Made by a program: the position numbers and the translations under genes. The notes beneath the pieces are model-generated. The model saw only the letters and a program-made list of their open reading frames with translations, was not told the origin of the DNA and searched no databases. 22,975 nt of DNA from Pelargonium cotyledonis (lineage: Eukaryota; Streptophyta; Magnoliopsida; Geraniales; Geraniaceae): the NCBI GenBank assembly GCA_036897625.1, contig JAYMTA010000924.1, forward strand, positions 1 through 22,975. The letters are read 5' to 3'. Of the stretch, positions 1 to 11,488 are shown piece by piece (the first letter of the stretch is position 1; every line of letters begins with the position of its first letter).

Positions 1-20
1 ATATATATATATATATATAG
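1..20. repeat. (AT)n microsatellite
   Basis: An uninterrupted AT dinucleotide run opens the window and may extend beyond it. It lies downstream of the polymerase lambda stop codon, in 3' flanking DNA. The rest of positions 21-211 shows no coding potential; it is presumably 3' UTR and intergenic sequence. Confidence 0.9.
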
Positions 21-211
21 TAAATATTAATAATTTGCCTAGAAGAATATAATGCATGGCTAAGACTGGTGTGCCTCAAATCAAACCTAACAACTTCACT
101 ACAAAATATTTACAAGACTATGAGATGGAAGCTCTCTACCTCCTAGCAAGAAAAAACAAATGAATGGAATGGCTCTTGCTCTCCTAAGGATATATGTCAA
201 CAGTTTATGCT

Positions 212-3200
212 TCAAAGATTCCTTTCATGTGGTTCGAGCCAAGGAAATCCCAGGAAATCAAACACCTCTTTTTCGGTACTGAATTTCAGACTTGCACTTG
301 CTCTTACTCCCTGCAATACAATGTATACATGCTGACATTTAATGTGAAAAAACGAGGCTTAACATACATGCTCGGAGGCAAGAAACCAAGATTATTACCC
401 GTTTACCACCTGAGCCCTGTGTAGCTGGAAACAGCCCGGTATCATCAAGCCGGAACCCTTTAGAGTCGGCTAACAATCTCAACCTGCTTAAAAAGTCAGT
501 TTATTGATAAACTGTAACACATGCTAGCAACAAAATCATGATTACATCTCAGATCGAGTTGCAAATTTCTAGCCACATATATAACTAAAAGAGTCATCTA
601 AACCTAAGAAAATTTGGGAATTGACCAGTAGATGAATTACCTTCTATTTAATACATCATTCCCAGTCCAAGCTATTAGTCCAAAGGCATAGATGTCCCTT
701 GGGTATACCTATTTATATACATACAAGTATACAACAACAAAACATGACTGTTAAAAGCTCACAAGGAATTAATCATGCTCCGTCCGTCCCAAAATGAGTG
801 CCTCTTCCTATTTTTGTAAAGATTTAGAGTTCATCTTTTCCCCCTTATAATCCCCTATGTGCTCTTGTCTTAACAAACTTAATGAGTACTAACTAACTTA
901 TCTTAGAGATATTGTTGGTAGTTCATGCATAACTAACTAAACAAGAGAATGAATAATCATTTTGGGATGGAGGGAGTAGTAAAATTAACTTCAGTAATTC
1001 ACCACATAAGCAAATCTAGCGTGGACCAGCAAACATGTAAACATGTAATCAATCAAAATATATGTTTCACATCAGGCTTAGGAACGACTTACAAGACCAG
1101 GAAAAACCAACCCAAAGCATAAAAGATTTGAAAGATATTTTCTCTGCTCACATATTAGGGCAAATTCTAAACCAAAATTATAATAATCAACATCTAGTAT
1201 ACTTCATGGTGTATGCCCCAGCATGATGACATATTACCACTTGACCAGTAAAGCTGTGTACATAAATGTGAATGCATCTGTGTGATACAGAGGCCATGGA
1301 ATACCTTAAGATCTATGCGGTGCCGCAGCTCTCGCCCCGGGTACGTGCACAGACCAAAATATGTATCAACACCAGAATCACCCTGAGTCACATTATTGCA
1401 CCAGGAAAATCAAAAGATAAATTCATGATTATGAGTATGAATGCAAAAGCACAGATGTCTAGAGTACACAGGATGCAGGGTACTAAATATGAGATTCAGT
1501 GGATGCAGCATAGAACTTACTTTCTCATAAGTTATGTTGGAGGACATAGCTAAACTAAAATATAAGTGATGGAAATAAAATAACTACCAACTGAGGACTC
1601 TAGATATTGATTTCTCTGTTGGTTAGTCAAATACCAAAGGATGTCAGTTACCATTCTTATCACAAAAAATTTAGTGGCCTGGTTTCAACAATCATCCATA
1701 TACATTAGTAGCATGAGTAATAATGAGAGACTCGTATGCTGAAACTAAAACAGCTAAAGTAAAATAAAAATCGTTTTACCTCTTCACTGTGAGTACTAAA
1801 AATCAAGTCCTCTCTTAAGAACCCCATATCCTTTAGGATCTTTACATATCTTGGTAAAAAGCCTTTATGGCTGAAATATAGAGAAAACTCAATTAAGCCA
1901 TTTAAAACTAACAGCTAAAATGTTCAATACTGGTCTTCAAGTGAGAGATAGAGAACACACTGCAGAAACCAACAACTAAATGGCCGGCAATAGAATAAGA
2001 AGCAAACTAACAAGCTGAGCCAGGCAACAACCAACATTTTAGCAATCATGAGATGACTTTCAATAAAATTATTTTGTGCAGTAAGAATGGTCTACTTTCT
2101 TATAGATACCAAGATCAACAGCAGCATCCCAAGGAAAAGAGAGCATCTGGAAAAATATCTTAGATTTCTGTATATAGTTACACTTAAATTTCATATGCTA
2201 AATCATTTTGTTTCCTCCATTCCATCAAAAAAAGGAACAAGAAAGATGAATGCAAAATACACGACATATACAAAGAGTTGGAATAAGAGAACCTTGTGGT
2301 TTCTTCTGAAATGGAATACTTGAACATGCTCTATAATAAATCATGCAGAGAAAATAGAAAAAAGTAGAGCCATATGAATAGAAACAGAAGATGTCTTTAT
2401 ACCTTTGACCATCTGGATGTGTAATTATGATATCCATATCACCACAGGAAGCTTTTCCACGCCTATATGATCCCCCGCATACAATACTTGCCTTCAGGAA
2501 AGAGATTACACAAAACTGATTTAGGATCCAATTACAAGTGAAGATATAACCAACTCATTTACTATATGTCCCGCCTTGAGGTCATCTAGAAGGCATGCCC
2601 AAGGAGAAATACAGGGTTATAACTTTTTGAAATAACGGGAAGTCTGTTCTAACTACAATAAAAAGTCCATAATTTTTAAGATCATTTGGCCACCAAATTA
2701 AGAACCTTATGAGACGGTTAGGTACATTCATAACAGTTAATGCCAAATATTACTTGCTTATTAATTTTAACTGATATGATATACATGACTATTTTGATGG
2801 TCAGTTTCTCACTAAAGATATTCTTTTAACATCATTAAGAAAATGAAGGTGCTATGCAAGACCATAGTTATGGAGGAGCAAAAATTTGTAACTTTGTAAT
2901 GCGAAGACACCTAAGGACCCATGCATATATGGACATGTAATTTTATGCATAAGATGCATATTCAATATTTCCGTCACATCTTCAAACTCTTTAAATATAA
3001 AAGTCATAGCACTTTACTGGTTCAGTAAAATTGTTAGAATGCTCACCCCAGGCAAAAGATCCTCCCCAGCTTTCCGTAATAGAAGTTCCATCTCCTGAAC
3101 CTGCAGAATCACAAAAGGCATTCATGTTTCCGAGTTAGCATAGGATAGGTTGAGGCAAAAGGATGATAATCAGACCTCATGGCGTGGAATCCTTTGCTTG

Positions 3201-5813
3201 ATATCGTCAAAATATTTCAACCCTAACTTCTGGGAATTTGTCAATGAACTTTCATTCTTCAGATCATCTAGTGTTCGATAGCCTTTCTCGTACAGCTTCA
3301 ATGCAGTAGCTGGACCAATACCCCAAACTTCCCCAAACAAAGTGATTGTCCGCACCTGAGTTAGATAACAAAGATATGGCCAAAAAACCATAAGCATGAT
3401 TAAGATGAACTGAAGGGTTGAAAATGAAAATAGCTTCAATATCATAAATGTGTCTTCCCCGTAAATAGTTTGATAAAATACTAACAATATATTAATGACT
3501 ATAGTTTGGAATTTTAGTTACAGGTATTCATAATATAATCAAATATGCAAAATAAAGCATTCAGAACTACAACAGTTTGGAATTTTAGTTTATTGAGAAG
3601 AGAGAACTCATGCAACACCTTTTCATCTGTTTCAAAGTGATCAAACTTAGATAGCTTCCCAGTTGTGATAATCTCCTGAATCTGCAAGCAAAGACCAATG
3701 ATGTTAATGATTCATCAAGCTGATTAGATAAAAATGTCATTTTGTGCATAGAAATATACATGTTACTTCAAATGTAAATTGCAGTTCTAGTGAATAAGTC
3801 ATTCTAGTACTAATTTTAAAGTTCCAACTTCCAAGTCGTGATGATTAATCTCTCAGCCTCGTATCATCCACATCCTTTAAGGAGAAGCATTCATGTAGCT
3901 TAGCTACTCAAGCACCAGACCCAAAGGCAACTAAACAAGAGAATGATATTGACACAGCCATGATTCATAAATAAGTACATTCCTGGTTGCATATACTTCA
4001 GAAAGTATCCAACATAGCTTTGCTCAGTAGTAAAAGAATGAGTCTTATTGGTATATTATATTGCTACCAGGTAAAATGAAATGAGAGGCATAAAACCACA
4101 AACAGTTGTAGAACATTGCGAATTCAAAGAGATGTATGTCTGCTTACATGATCTTGCATTGACTTTCCAATTGTAGGCAAGTCTTTGACTTGGTCAACAG
4201 TTTGAATTTTGTAAGGCAACTTCTCAATAACTGCAATAGCCTTGCAATAACTAAAAGATCTTCGGTCTTCCCCAAGTGCTTTAAAAAAATTCACCACAAG
4301 ACATCAGATCCCCGACATAAGTAAATGTAATATGTAGTATGAATGCAAAGTTAAAGGTAATGAAGCCCCACCTCTATATATGTTAATGAGCTTTCCAAAT
4401 AACTCAGTTATGTTCTGGTTCAAATCAGGTGGACTGTACGGCAAAGACTGCAATGTGTCAACTAGTTGTGTGATTAGCAAATACAAAAACTCAAACTAGT
4501 TGGCTATGATATCATTTGAGCATTAGTCAGGCACAATATAGTTATTAATGTAACTTTGTTATCCATTATTCTACCTCCCTTTTCCCTAAATTGATGTCAT
4601 TCACTATGGCTGGCAGATATAATAGATAGTAAGAAGAATCCAAGTGAGATAGGGGATCAAGGAAGGGAGGGATGGGAGAGAATAAACAGAGATTATCACA
4701 TACACACAAACTTTATATGAAATTTGATCTTACATCCTTATCAGAGCTCTTTGTGCTGACATTTACTGGACTTGAAATGTGCGATAAGTAGTCAGAACTT
4801 CTTGGACTATTAGCATCTTCCCTGCTTTCTGCACTTGTGTTTCTTGGGTCCTCAGAAGAGGATCTGATCTTTTTGCTATGCGATGGCTCATCTCCAGTAG
4901 AAATGTTTCCATTGGCTGATTTAGGAATCAAGGATCTTTCTAGTATACACTCTCCTGAATCCATTTCGAGCTTATATGAATCCTCAGATACTTTTTCTCC
5001 GAATTTTAAGCTATCCTCGAGCCATTTATATTGGAGAACATTCTGCAGCAAGTGGCAGCAATCATCATCACTACTTCAATTTCAAACAACCTTGTAAGAA
5101 GCTACTAAACCTCTAAAAGATGCACCTTGTTTTTAATACTCAAATCATGGCATAAACTTTTAAAATATGGAACCTAATTAGGCGACTATATATACAGCAA
5201 GTCTTGAACTTCAAACTCTCACTTCTAGATTATGCTCAATTACATCGGTTCAAGGCATAACCATAAAAAAATCATAGCAAACGAATAGAAAATTAAGCAT
5301 ACAACCTCATTAATTAGCCACAAAATTACATGTTCTTCTATGCCAGAAACAAGAAAAAAAGCATTACAGTGCTTCTCTTTTCCTATATAAACCTATCACA
5401 GATTCAAAACGAACAAATATGAAAAACAAACACATGAAAATCTTATAAAATTGAAAAGAGGAATTCAGAGACTCACTCCTTTGAAGCGAGCCAAGCGATC
5501 ATTACCAACTCGTTGAAGAATCGAAGCAGAGCTCATAGCGAACACATGAGTCACCTTCTTGGTCAAGCGCTCTTCTATCCTTGCTCCCATTTGCACCAGC
5601 TTCTGCTTCCATATCTAATCCACCCCAAAACTCATCAATTAGAAACCTAACATTTACACACAAACTAACCCCAAAAGAGGTCAAATTACCCAGCACCGGA
5701 ACCTGTAATCGGCGACTCTGAACCCCATTCTCGACCAGGAACACCACCATTTCAGCGAACATTCCTTCTGGATCGCAAGCCGGAGCTTGGTTCCTAGTTG
5801 CCTTTGGCGCCAT
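212..5813 (-). CDS. POLL: DNA polymerase lambda (family X), complete, 14 exons
   Basis: This nuclear repair polymerase fills short gaps in base excision repair and end joining. Hand-built exons (minus strand, in gene order) are 5703-5813, 5477-5614, 4734-5042, 4372-4447, 4148-4278, 3619-3681, 3176-3355, 3047-3100, 2403-2491, 1780-1870, 1305-1382, 641-708, 399-483 and 212-310. They total 1572 nt and encode 523 aa; as I recall the Arabidopsis protein is about 529 aa. All introns are GT-AG and frame is kept throughout. The protein has a BRCT domain (about 14-105), a Ser-rich linker (about 110-190), an 8-kDa lyase domain with a helix-hairpin-helix (about 190-275), then fingers, palm and thumb. 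The metal-binding aspartates are visible: D372 and D374 in GDMD after the GGSYRRG motif, and D438 in RHRID. The YF pair of animal enzymes before TGS reads AW (AWTGND), as I recall for other plants. The C-terminus [11 protein letters not shown] is typical. Oddities are Thr in the first hairpin glycine position (T247) and a Stowaway-like MITE in the intron 709-1304. The start MAPK followed by DPEGMFA matches the plant N-terminus. Confidence 0.96.
776..978. mobile_element. Stowaway-like MITE (intronic)
   Basis: Terminal inverted repeats are present: the left end contains CCGTCCGTCCCAAAATGAG, and the right end reads CATTTTGGGATGGAGGGAGTA, whose reverse complement is the classic TACTCCCTCC start. 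Length is about 203 bp with no coding capacity. The element lies inside a polymerase lambda intron (709-1304). Its right half shares a long similar stretch, including AACTAACTTATCT and TTCATGCATAA, with the element at 22231-22417. Stowaway elements are mobilised in trans by Tc1/mariner transposases. The left TA target duplication is not clear. Confidence 0.8.
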
Positions 5814-6077
5814 TTTCTGTTCTCTGTCAAGTCTTCTAGAGCAAGCCAGAAATTAACCTCACTGTATCTATATAACCGCACGGCGCACGCAACATAAAAG
5901 CGATCCTTCCAACGACGGTTTTATAAGAAAACACGAGATTATTAATGACGCGTCCGTGAGCAATGTTTATCACAGTCATGTCACTCTAACATCAAACGAC
6001 CTCCCCCAATTTTTTAATCGCTGTGAGGGGTTTTATCACCAAAACGACGCCATTGCTACCACCGCGCAGCTGACCGA
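5814..6077. promoter_or_regulatory. Shared divergent promoter region of POLL and RH22
   Basis: Only 264 bp separate the two start codons, so both 5' UTRs and core promoters must lie here or in the neighbouring first exons. The segment is of mixed composition and no convincing TATA box in the usual position was seen for either gene, which fits broadly expressed housekeeping genes. A perfect E2F-type octamer, TTTGGCGC, lies at 5803-5810, but it overlaps codons 2-4 of POLL and may be coincidental. That the region works as a bidirectional promoter is inference from layout. Confidence 0.6.
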
Positions 6078-9000
6078 ATGATTCTTAATTGCTCAGCTCC
6101 TGTGCTCCATTTCTGCAGACCGAAGCTGCTCTCGCAACTGGGTCACTCCTTTTCTTCACCGGCGGCGTCTTCCTTGTGCTCTGTGTCCTCCTCTCCGGTT
6201 GGGTTCCGCTTGCTATGGCTGAACCAGGCTCGTCTCCGCCATGTCAGGGCGTTTGGGACCTCCCGAGCAGCTTCCGATACGAGTAGGATTGAAAATGATA
6301 CGTTTTTGGCCGAAGATGGTGTGACGTGGACGTCCATAGGTGTATCCGAAAAGGTTGCTCGAGCTCTCACTGATGCCGGTATTGAGAGGCCGTCTCTGGT
6401 TCAGGTGCGCCATTTTTATTCGTTCATATACAATTAATTAACTTGAAAGTGATGAAAGATACTTCTTTTCAAGAAAATAGAGTACTCACTGAGAAGATCA
6501 TGTAAATTTTCGATTTTTCTTTGCAGTTATAGAAATGTGGGTGTTAAATCTGTAATTTTGAGATTAAAATAGCAGAAATTGTATTTCTTAGAAGTTTCCC
6601 GATACAAAGTATCTGGATACAGAAATATTATAATTTTTGCAAATTGTATTTTTTTTCTTTATATTCTGTGAGCAATGAATGGGTTGTAGAGTATCTATAT
6701 TCCCTCATAAATGAAATCAGGAATGTCTTAGATGTGATGTGATGTGAAGCTGCACATGATTGAATTTGAACGGAGTGGAATGTCGTAGTTCATTAATTGT
6801 GATTAGATTCTATAAGAATTTGAGAATTTTTTTTACACATGCCAATTCGTAACTAATGTAATGCATATTTTAGGAAGTAGGTCCAAAATGTAAACCTCAT
6901 TTCTTAAATCTAGGATTGACTCTTCTTTTATTCAATTTAGGCTCACAAATCAGTGAGAGGTGAATGTACATCGTAAATTGAGTTAGAACTTAGAGCTGAT
7001 AGGGCTCACTTTCTTATGCCAAGTTTTTCAACTATTATGCCATTTTTATTATTATATAGCAATAGTTTATTCATTGTGAATGCCTATCCTTTCTATCGTT
7101 CATAATTAAAACACGCCATTCTTTATAATTACTGGAGGTGCTTACCTTTATTTTTCTATAATCATAATTGACTTATTGATATATACTTATTTGCATTTTA
7201 GGCTGCCTGCGTACCATCTATACTTTCAGGAAAGGATGTGGTGATTGCAGCCGAGACTGGTAGTGGTAAAACTTATGGGTACCTAGCGCCTCTAATTGAT
7301 AAGCTATGCTGTGCACATGATGATTCTGTGAATGCTGATCCCAATGAAGAAGTGACCCCACTCCGTAGAATTGCACTTGTTCTTTGCCCGAACATAATGC
7401 TCTGTGAGCAAGTAGTTCGAATGGCTTATAGCCTTCGCAATGATAGTGGTCAACCACTTCTCACAGTTGCAACTTGCGGTGGGAAACTGGTAATCATGTT
7501 TTAATCTTTCTTGTCATGCAGCACAGGATTTGTGCATTCATGTGGCAGTGTATGCTTTACTTAAATTTCCTATCAATATTTTGGAATTTGATTTGGAAAG
7601 AAACACTGACTGCAGGGATGGCCGGTTAAAGAACCTGATATCATAGTGTCAACACCAGCTGCTCTTCTGAATAATATTGATACAGATAAACGCTGTCGTA
7701 TAGAGTTCATGCGTGGTGTAAAATATGTGGTATGTTATTTCTTTTAGCAGTCATCAGTGTCTATTTTGGGACCTTCAGGATTCATATACATGCAATAAAA
7801 TATGGATAAAACTGAGAAAGTATGTCATACTCTTAAAAAGTTGTTTGTTTATTGATAGGTGTTTGATGAAGCAGATATGCTTCTCTGTGGGAGTTTCGAG
7901 AACCAAGTTATTCGTCTCATATCCTTGCTACGTTTTGATGAAAAGTTGTTGTCTCGGGCTAAAAGCTCCACACCTGAGAAGGTGATGGATTTGGATGATG
8001 ATCCGCTGTTGCACATTGATTCCTTGGATGAAGAAGACATGCAAATTGAAATTAACTCAGAAGACGAAGAAGATTCTGAGGGTGATGCTGTTATTGATGA
8101 CTTGCCAGAGAATATTGAAGCTGAATCTTCCCAGAGAAAAGACAGAAAAGACTGGTGGAGAGCAAGAAAGATCTATGATCGTAGTAAGCAGTATGTCTTT
8201 GTTGCAGCCACACTTCCATTCAATGGAAAGAAAACTGCTGGGGAAGTGTTGAAGCGCATGTTTCCTGATGCTAATTGGGTGACCGGAAACTATCTCCATT
8301 TTCACAACCCCAGGTACCACATTCTTTTCTGGCTACTGATTGCCATATAAGGACTGTTGTTGGCTTGCTTGCCATAAAATATAATTTTATGCTAAATTTG
8401 AAGTCTACTTATCTTTATTACAGTTTACAACCAATAAGTGATGACATATTGTTTGAAAAAACGAATATAAGTATACTCTTGATAGGAAACATAAGGTTTT
8501 TTTTTTTTTTTGTAAGTATATTTTATGCTCAATCAATTAGTCTTCAAGGGCAGATTGTTTCGACCCACAACCTCCACTAGAGAAGTGTGAAGCTTCAACC
8601 ATTGGTTGTCCCCTTGGGTCTGGTTTTGAATCTTGAAGTACCATTTGCCAGTCAGCTCAAATTTATTGTTTTTGGTCCCTTTAGTAGTACAATGGATTTG
8701 TTGTGCATGTTGTTTGGGAATTCATTGGCTCTTTTTATTTCAGGATGGAGCAGAAGTGGATTGAAGTTTCAGTTGATACACAGGTCGATGCACTCATAGA
8801 TGCTGTGAATCAAGGTTATGGATCTGCAATGTTGGATAATGGTGCGGATGTAAGTCGAATAATGGTGTTTGCAAATACTGTTGAAGCTGCTGAGGCAGTG
8901 GCAAAGATATTATCGACAGCTGGAATTGAATGTTATTGTTACCACAAAGGTCGCTCTTTTGATGAGCGTGAAAAGGCTTTAGTTGATTTTGAAGAGAAAG

Positions 9001-10423
9001 GTGGCATTCTTGTGTGCACAGATGCGGCTGCACGTGGTATTGACATCCCAAATGTCTCATATGTTATTCAGGTAGTGCTTCTCATTTTACCATATCAGTT
9101 TTGTTAGTGGTTCATGTATTATTAATATCGTGGCTGCCAGAAAATTCTTGTAAATACAGAAGAGAAGGGGCAGGGACGAAAAATATTAGTTTGGAAATAA
9201 TTGTTGAGAGAGAAAAAACTAATAAGTTATGCAAGTTTGTGCATGCATGAGGGTATGGGGTGTGTACAAGCTACTTGTCATATTCAAAGAAGTGCACATC
9301 TTAGTGAAACTTGATTAATGCATTCTCGTCTATGGTCTCTCTCTGTCCTCTCGCTATTAGGTTTTAGAATCTAGCATGAAAAGATTTATGTAAAGTTTAT
9401 ATTGCTGCAGGGGAAGTGAAAAGATCAACCATGATTGTCTATTGTGAAAAACATTATTGCGTAGGTGAAACTTGACTTCAATAGTCTGTGCTACAGATGA
9501 TGGTAGAGAAAAGAATCTCGTATTTCTCGAGTAGATAAATAAATCTAGTTATCGCACTGATCAGTTTTGCTGCCATATATAATCCATAGAAACCACCACG
9601 AGATAAGAACTTGAAATTGGTATTTGCCAAAATCGGCAAATACAAATATGTAATTATAATGATATCTATTAGCTAGATTAGAAATTGAAGTAATGATATA
9701 TGAAATAACTTGTTCATTGCAGGCAGACTTTGCTACCTCTGCTGTAGATTTTTTGCATAGGATTGGCCGGACAGCTAGAGCTGGTAAGTATGGACGTGTC
9801 ACAAGTCTGTACACTGAATCAGACCGGGATCTTGTTGCTACAGTTCGTCGTGCAGGCGAACTTGGACAGCCTGTGGTAATTCTTTGAACTTTCAACAATT
9901 AGTTCTCTTTCCTGGTTATTTTCTCTTTTTTGTAAGTTTTAAATGTAACTTTTCTACTTAAGTACCATGGATGAAAAGTTTTCAATTGTGCAAGTTATGA
10001 ACTTAGGTGGATATTAGTATTTTAATGAACTGCATAATTGATGTATTATTTGTCTTCTCCCTGCTAGTGAACTTGTTGTGCTTTTAAACTGATGTGTGGG
10101 TTGTCTTTTGTGGTTGTAGGAGGCTGCATTTAGCAGGAAAAGAGGCTTCAGAAACAAGCTTAAGAAGTTGAGGGGTAATTTTATACATTTATAATTTTTA
10201 TTTGCCAAATTTTGTATACGGGTGTACTCAAATACATGAACAAATTTTGTAGTGGGTATCCACCTTTCATCTTCACTTAGGGTTCCAAAATAATTTGACA
10301 TTAGCTGATAATTTCTACTGTTTGATTATTTCAGTTTTGATAATTATGAGTTTGAATGCGCATATGTCAGGTTTAAGCAAAACCAGCAATGCATTATTTG
10401 TGGAAGAGGGTGCAAAAGCATAA
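6078..10423 (+). CDS. RH22: DEAD-box ATP-dependent RNA helicase 22, plastid type, complete, 8 exons
   Basis: This ATP-dependent RNA helicase resembles Arabidopsis RH22 (At1g59990), which is reported to act in assembly of the chloroplast 50S ribosomal subunit. Exons are 6078-6404, 7202-7489, 7616-7729, 7859-8313, 8744-9071, 9723-9875, 10120-10174 and 10371-10423. They total 1773 nt and encode 590 aa, with GT-AG introns and frame kept. The first ~70 residues are rich in Ser, Arg and Ala and poor in acidic residues, like a chloroplast transit peptide. Helicase motifs in order: Q-motif region (about 88-109), motif I AETGSGKT (126-133), Ib region with VSTPAAL, motif II DEAD (246-249), motif III as AAT (359-361) instead of SAT, motif IV VFANT, motif V TDAAARGID (487-495) and motif VI HRIGRTARAG (516-525). 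A very acidic stretch (about 287-332) separates motifs II and III. The tail FSRKRGFRNK matches the RH22 family. The last two short exons are the least certain part, although they keep frame and reach a stop. Confidence 0.94.
8497..8511 (+). repeat. Poly(T) tract in RH22 intron 4
   Basis: A homopolymer T run of about 15 bases lies inside the intron 8314-8743. It is not adjacent to the acceptor at 8743, so it is unlikely to be that intron's polypyrimidine tract. Its length is prone to variation. Confidence 0.8.
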
Positions 10424-11488
10424 AGGCCGCAAGGATGGAGACACTGTAACAGCTGGTCATATATTTTGTAAAGAAAATTATTATTTTTTTCTTTTGTTCC
10501 TTTCTAATTATTACCTATTTTGCTTTTAGGAGAAGTGCAAAAGCGAAAACTAAAAAAGAAATATTATTATTATTCTTTTGGCAAACTATGTTTGTTCTGT
10601 TGTCTGTTTCTTTACATGGAGGGTTCATTCTATTTTATTTGAACTTCTATCAACATAAAATAACAACTCTCTCTATTCAAGAATCTATTAGTAAATGATC
10701 AAATGATAATCCCTTTTTCAATCGTACTATGATGCATTCTTTATTCGATGCCTCAAATGTAAAGCAGATTATGTCCCGGGCTTAAATTATAAGTGAGAGT
10801 TTGAGATCAATATCACCAGACACACTCCTACAATAGTTCAAGATAGCTTAGGATCTTAGCTGATGAAATACGAAAAGTTTTCATAGCTTTAGGTTTAGCT
10901 TGCCAAAAAAAGAAAGTAACTGTAGACAACAATTTCAAGTTGTTGGTTGGAAGAGAACAAAAGTACTGGGGTACTTTTATGATGATTGATTTTCATGTGC
11001 TTACTGTTCTCTGCACCCAGTTTTTTCTTTAGTGGCTGCAGCTGTTTAGGCTTCTTCTCATGGTAGGCCCACGGGCTTTCTCTGGTACCAGGTTTTTTGG
11101 CTGTGGCTGTGGCTGTTATGGCTTTTCATGCTTAGACCTTGGGCTCTCTAGAGGACTGCATAAATTTTCTTTCAGTCTGTTTTCTCATAGCTCCATTGAT
11201 ATTTTATTGGTGCATATATGTTTACCATCTGCTAAAATTTTGTTTGATTTTGGAATATCTCATGAACTGCCAAAAAGGTCTTTGTTATATTACTAGAACT
11301 ATAAGATTCTGCTGGTGTCTCGCGCTATTGTATTGATTTTTCAGCATGCGCATCTTTCTATCACACGCACATAACATAGAAAATAACATAGGATTCATGA
11401 TTGGATTATGAAACATAGGAAGATAAGATAGCATTGTTAACATTGGTTTTGCATCATAACCAGTAGTGTTTGAACACGAATCACTTAC
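10424..11488. other. Convergent 3' intergenic region between RH22 and the UGT
   Basis: This AT-rich stretch holds the 3' flanks of RH22 (plus strand) and the UGT (minus strand). A short ATT run lies near 10561-10577. The small open frames here, for example 11060-11296, have no recognisable protein features, and I see no transposon ends. Confidence 0.6.

Noticed and set aside
1194..1304. Apparent frameshifted end of polymerase lambda following the exon at 1305-1382
   Set aside because: The readthrough after RHRIDLK only weakly resembles the expected continuation. A clean donor follows the Lys codon, and the true next exon, beginning [11 protein letters not shown], was found at 641-708 in frame.
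2087..2437. Small open frames in the polymerase lambda intron region
   Set aside because: They lie within the intron 1871-2402 or read through the donor at 2402, and they show no recognisable protein features.
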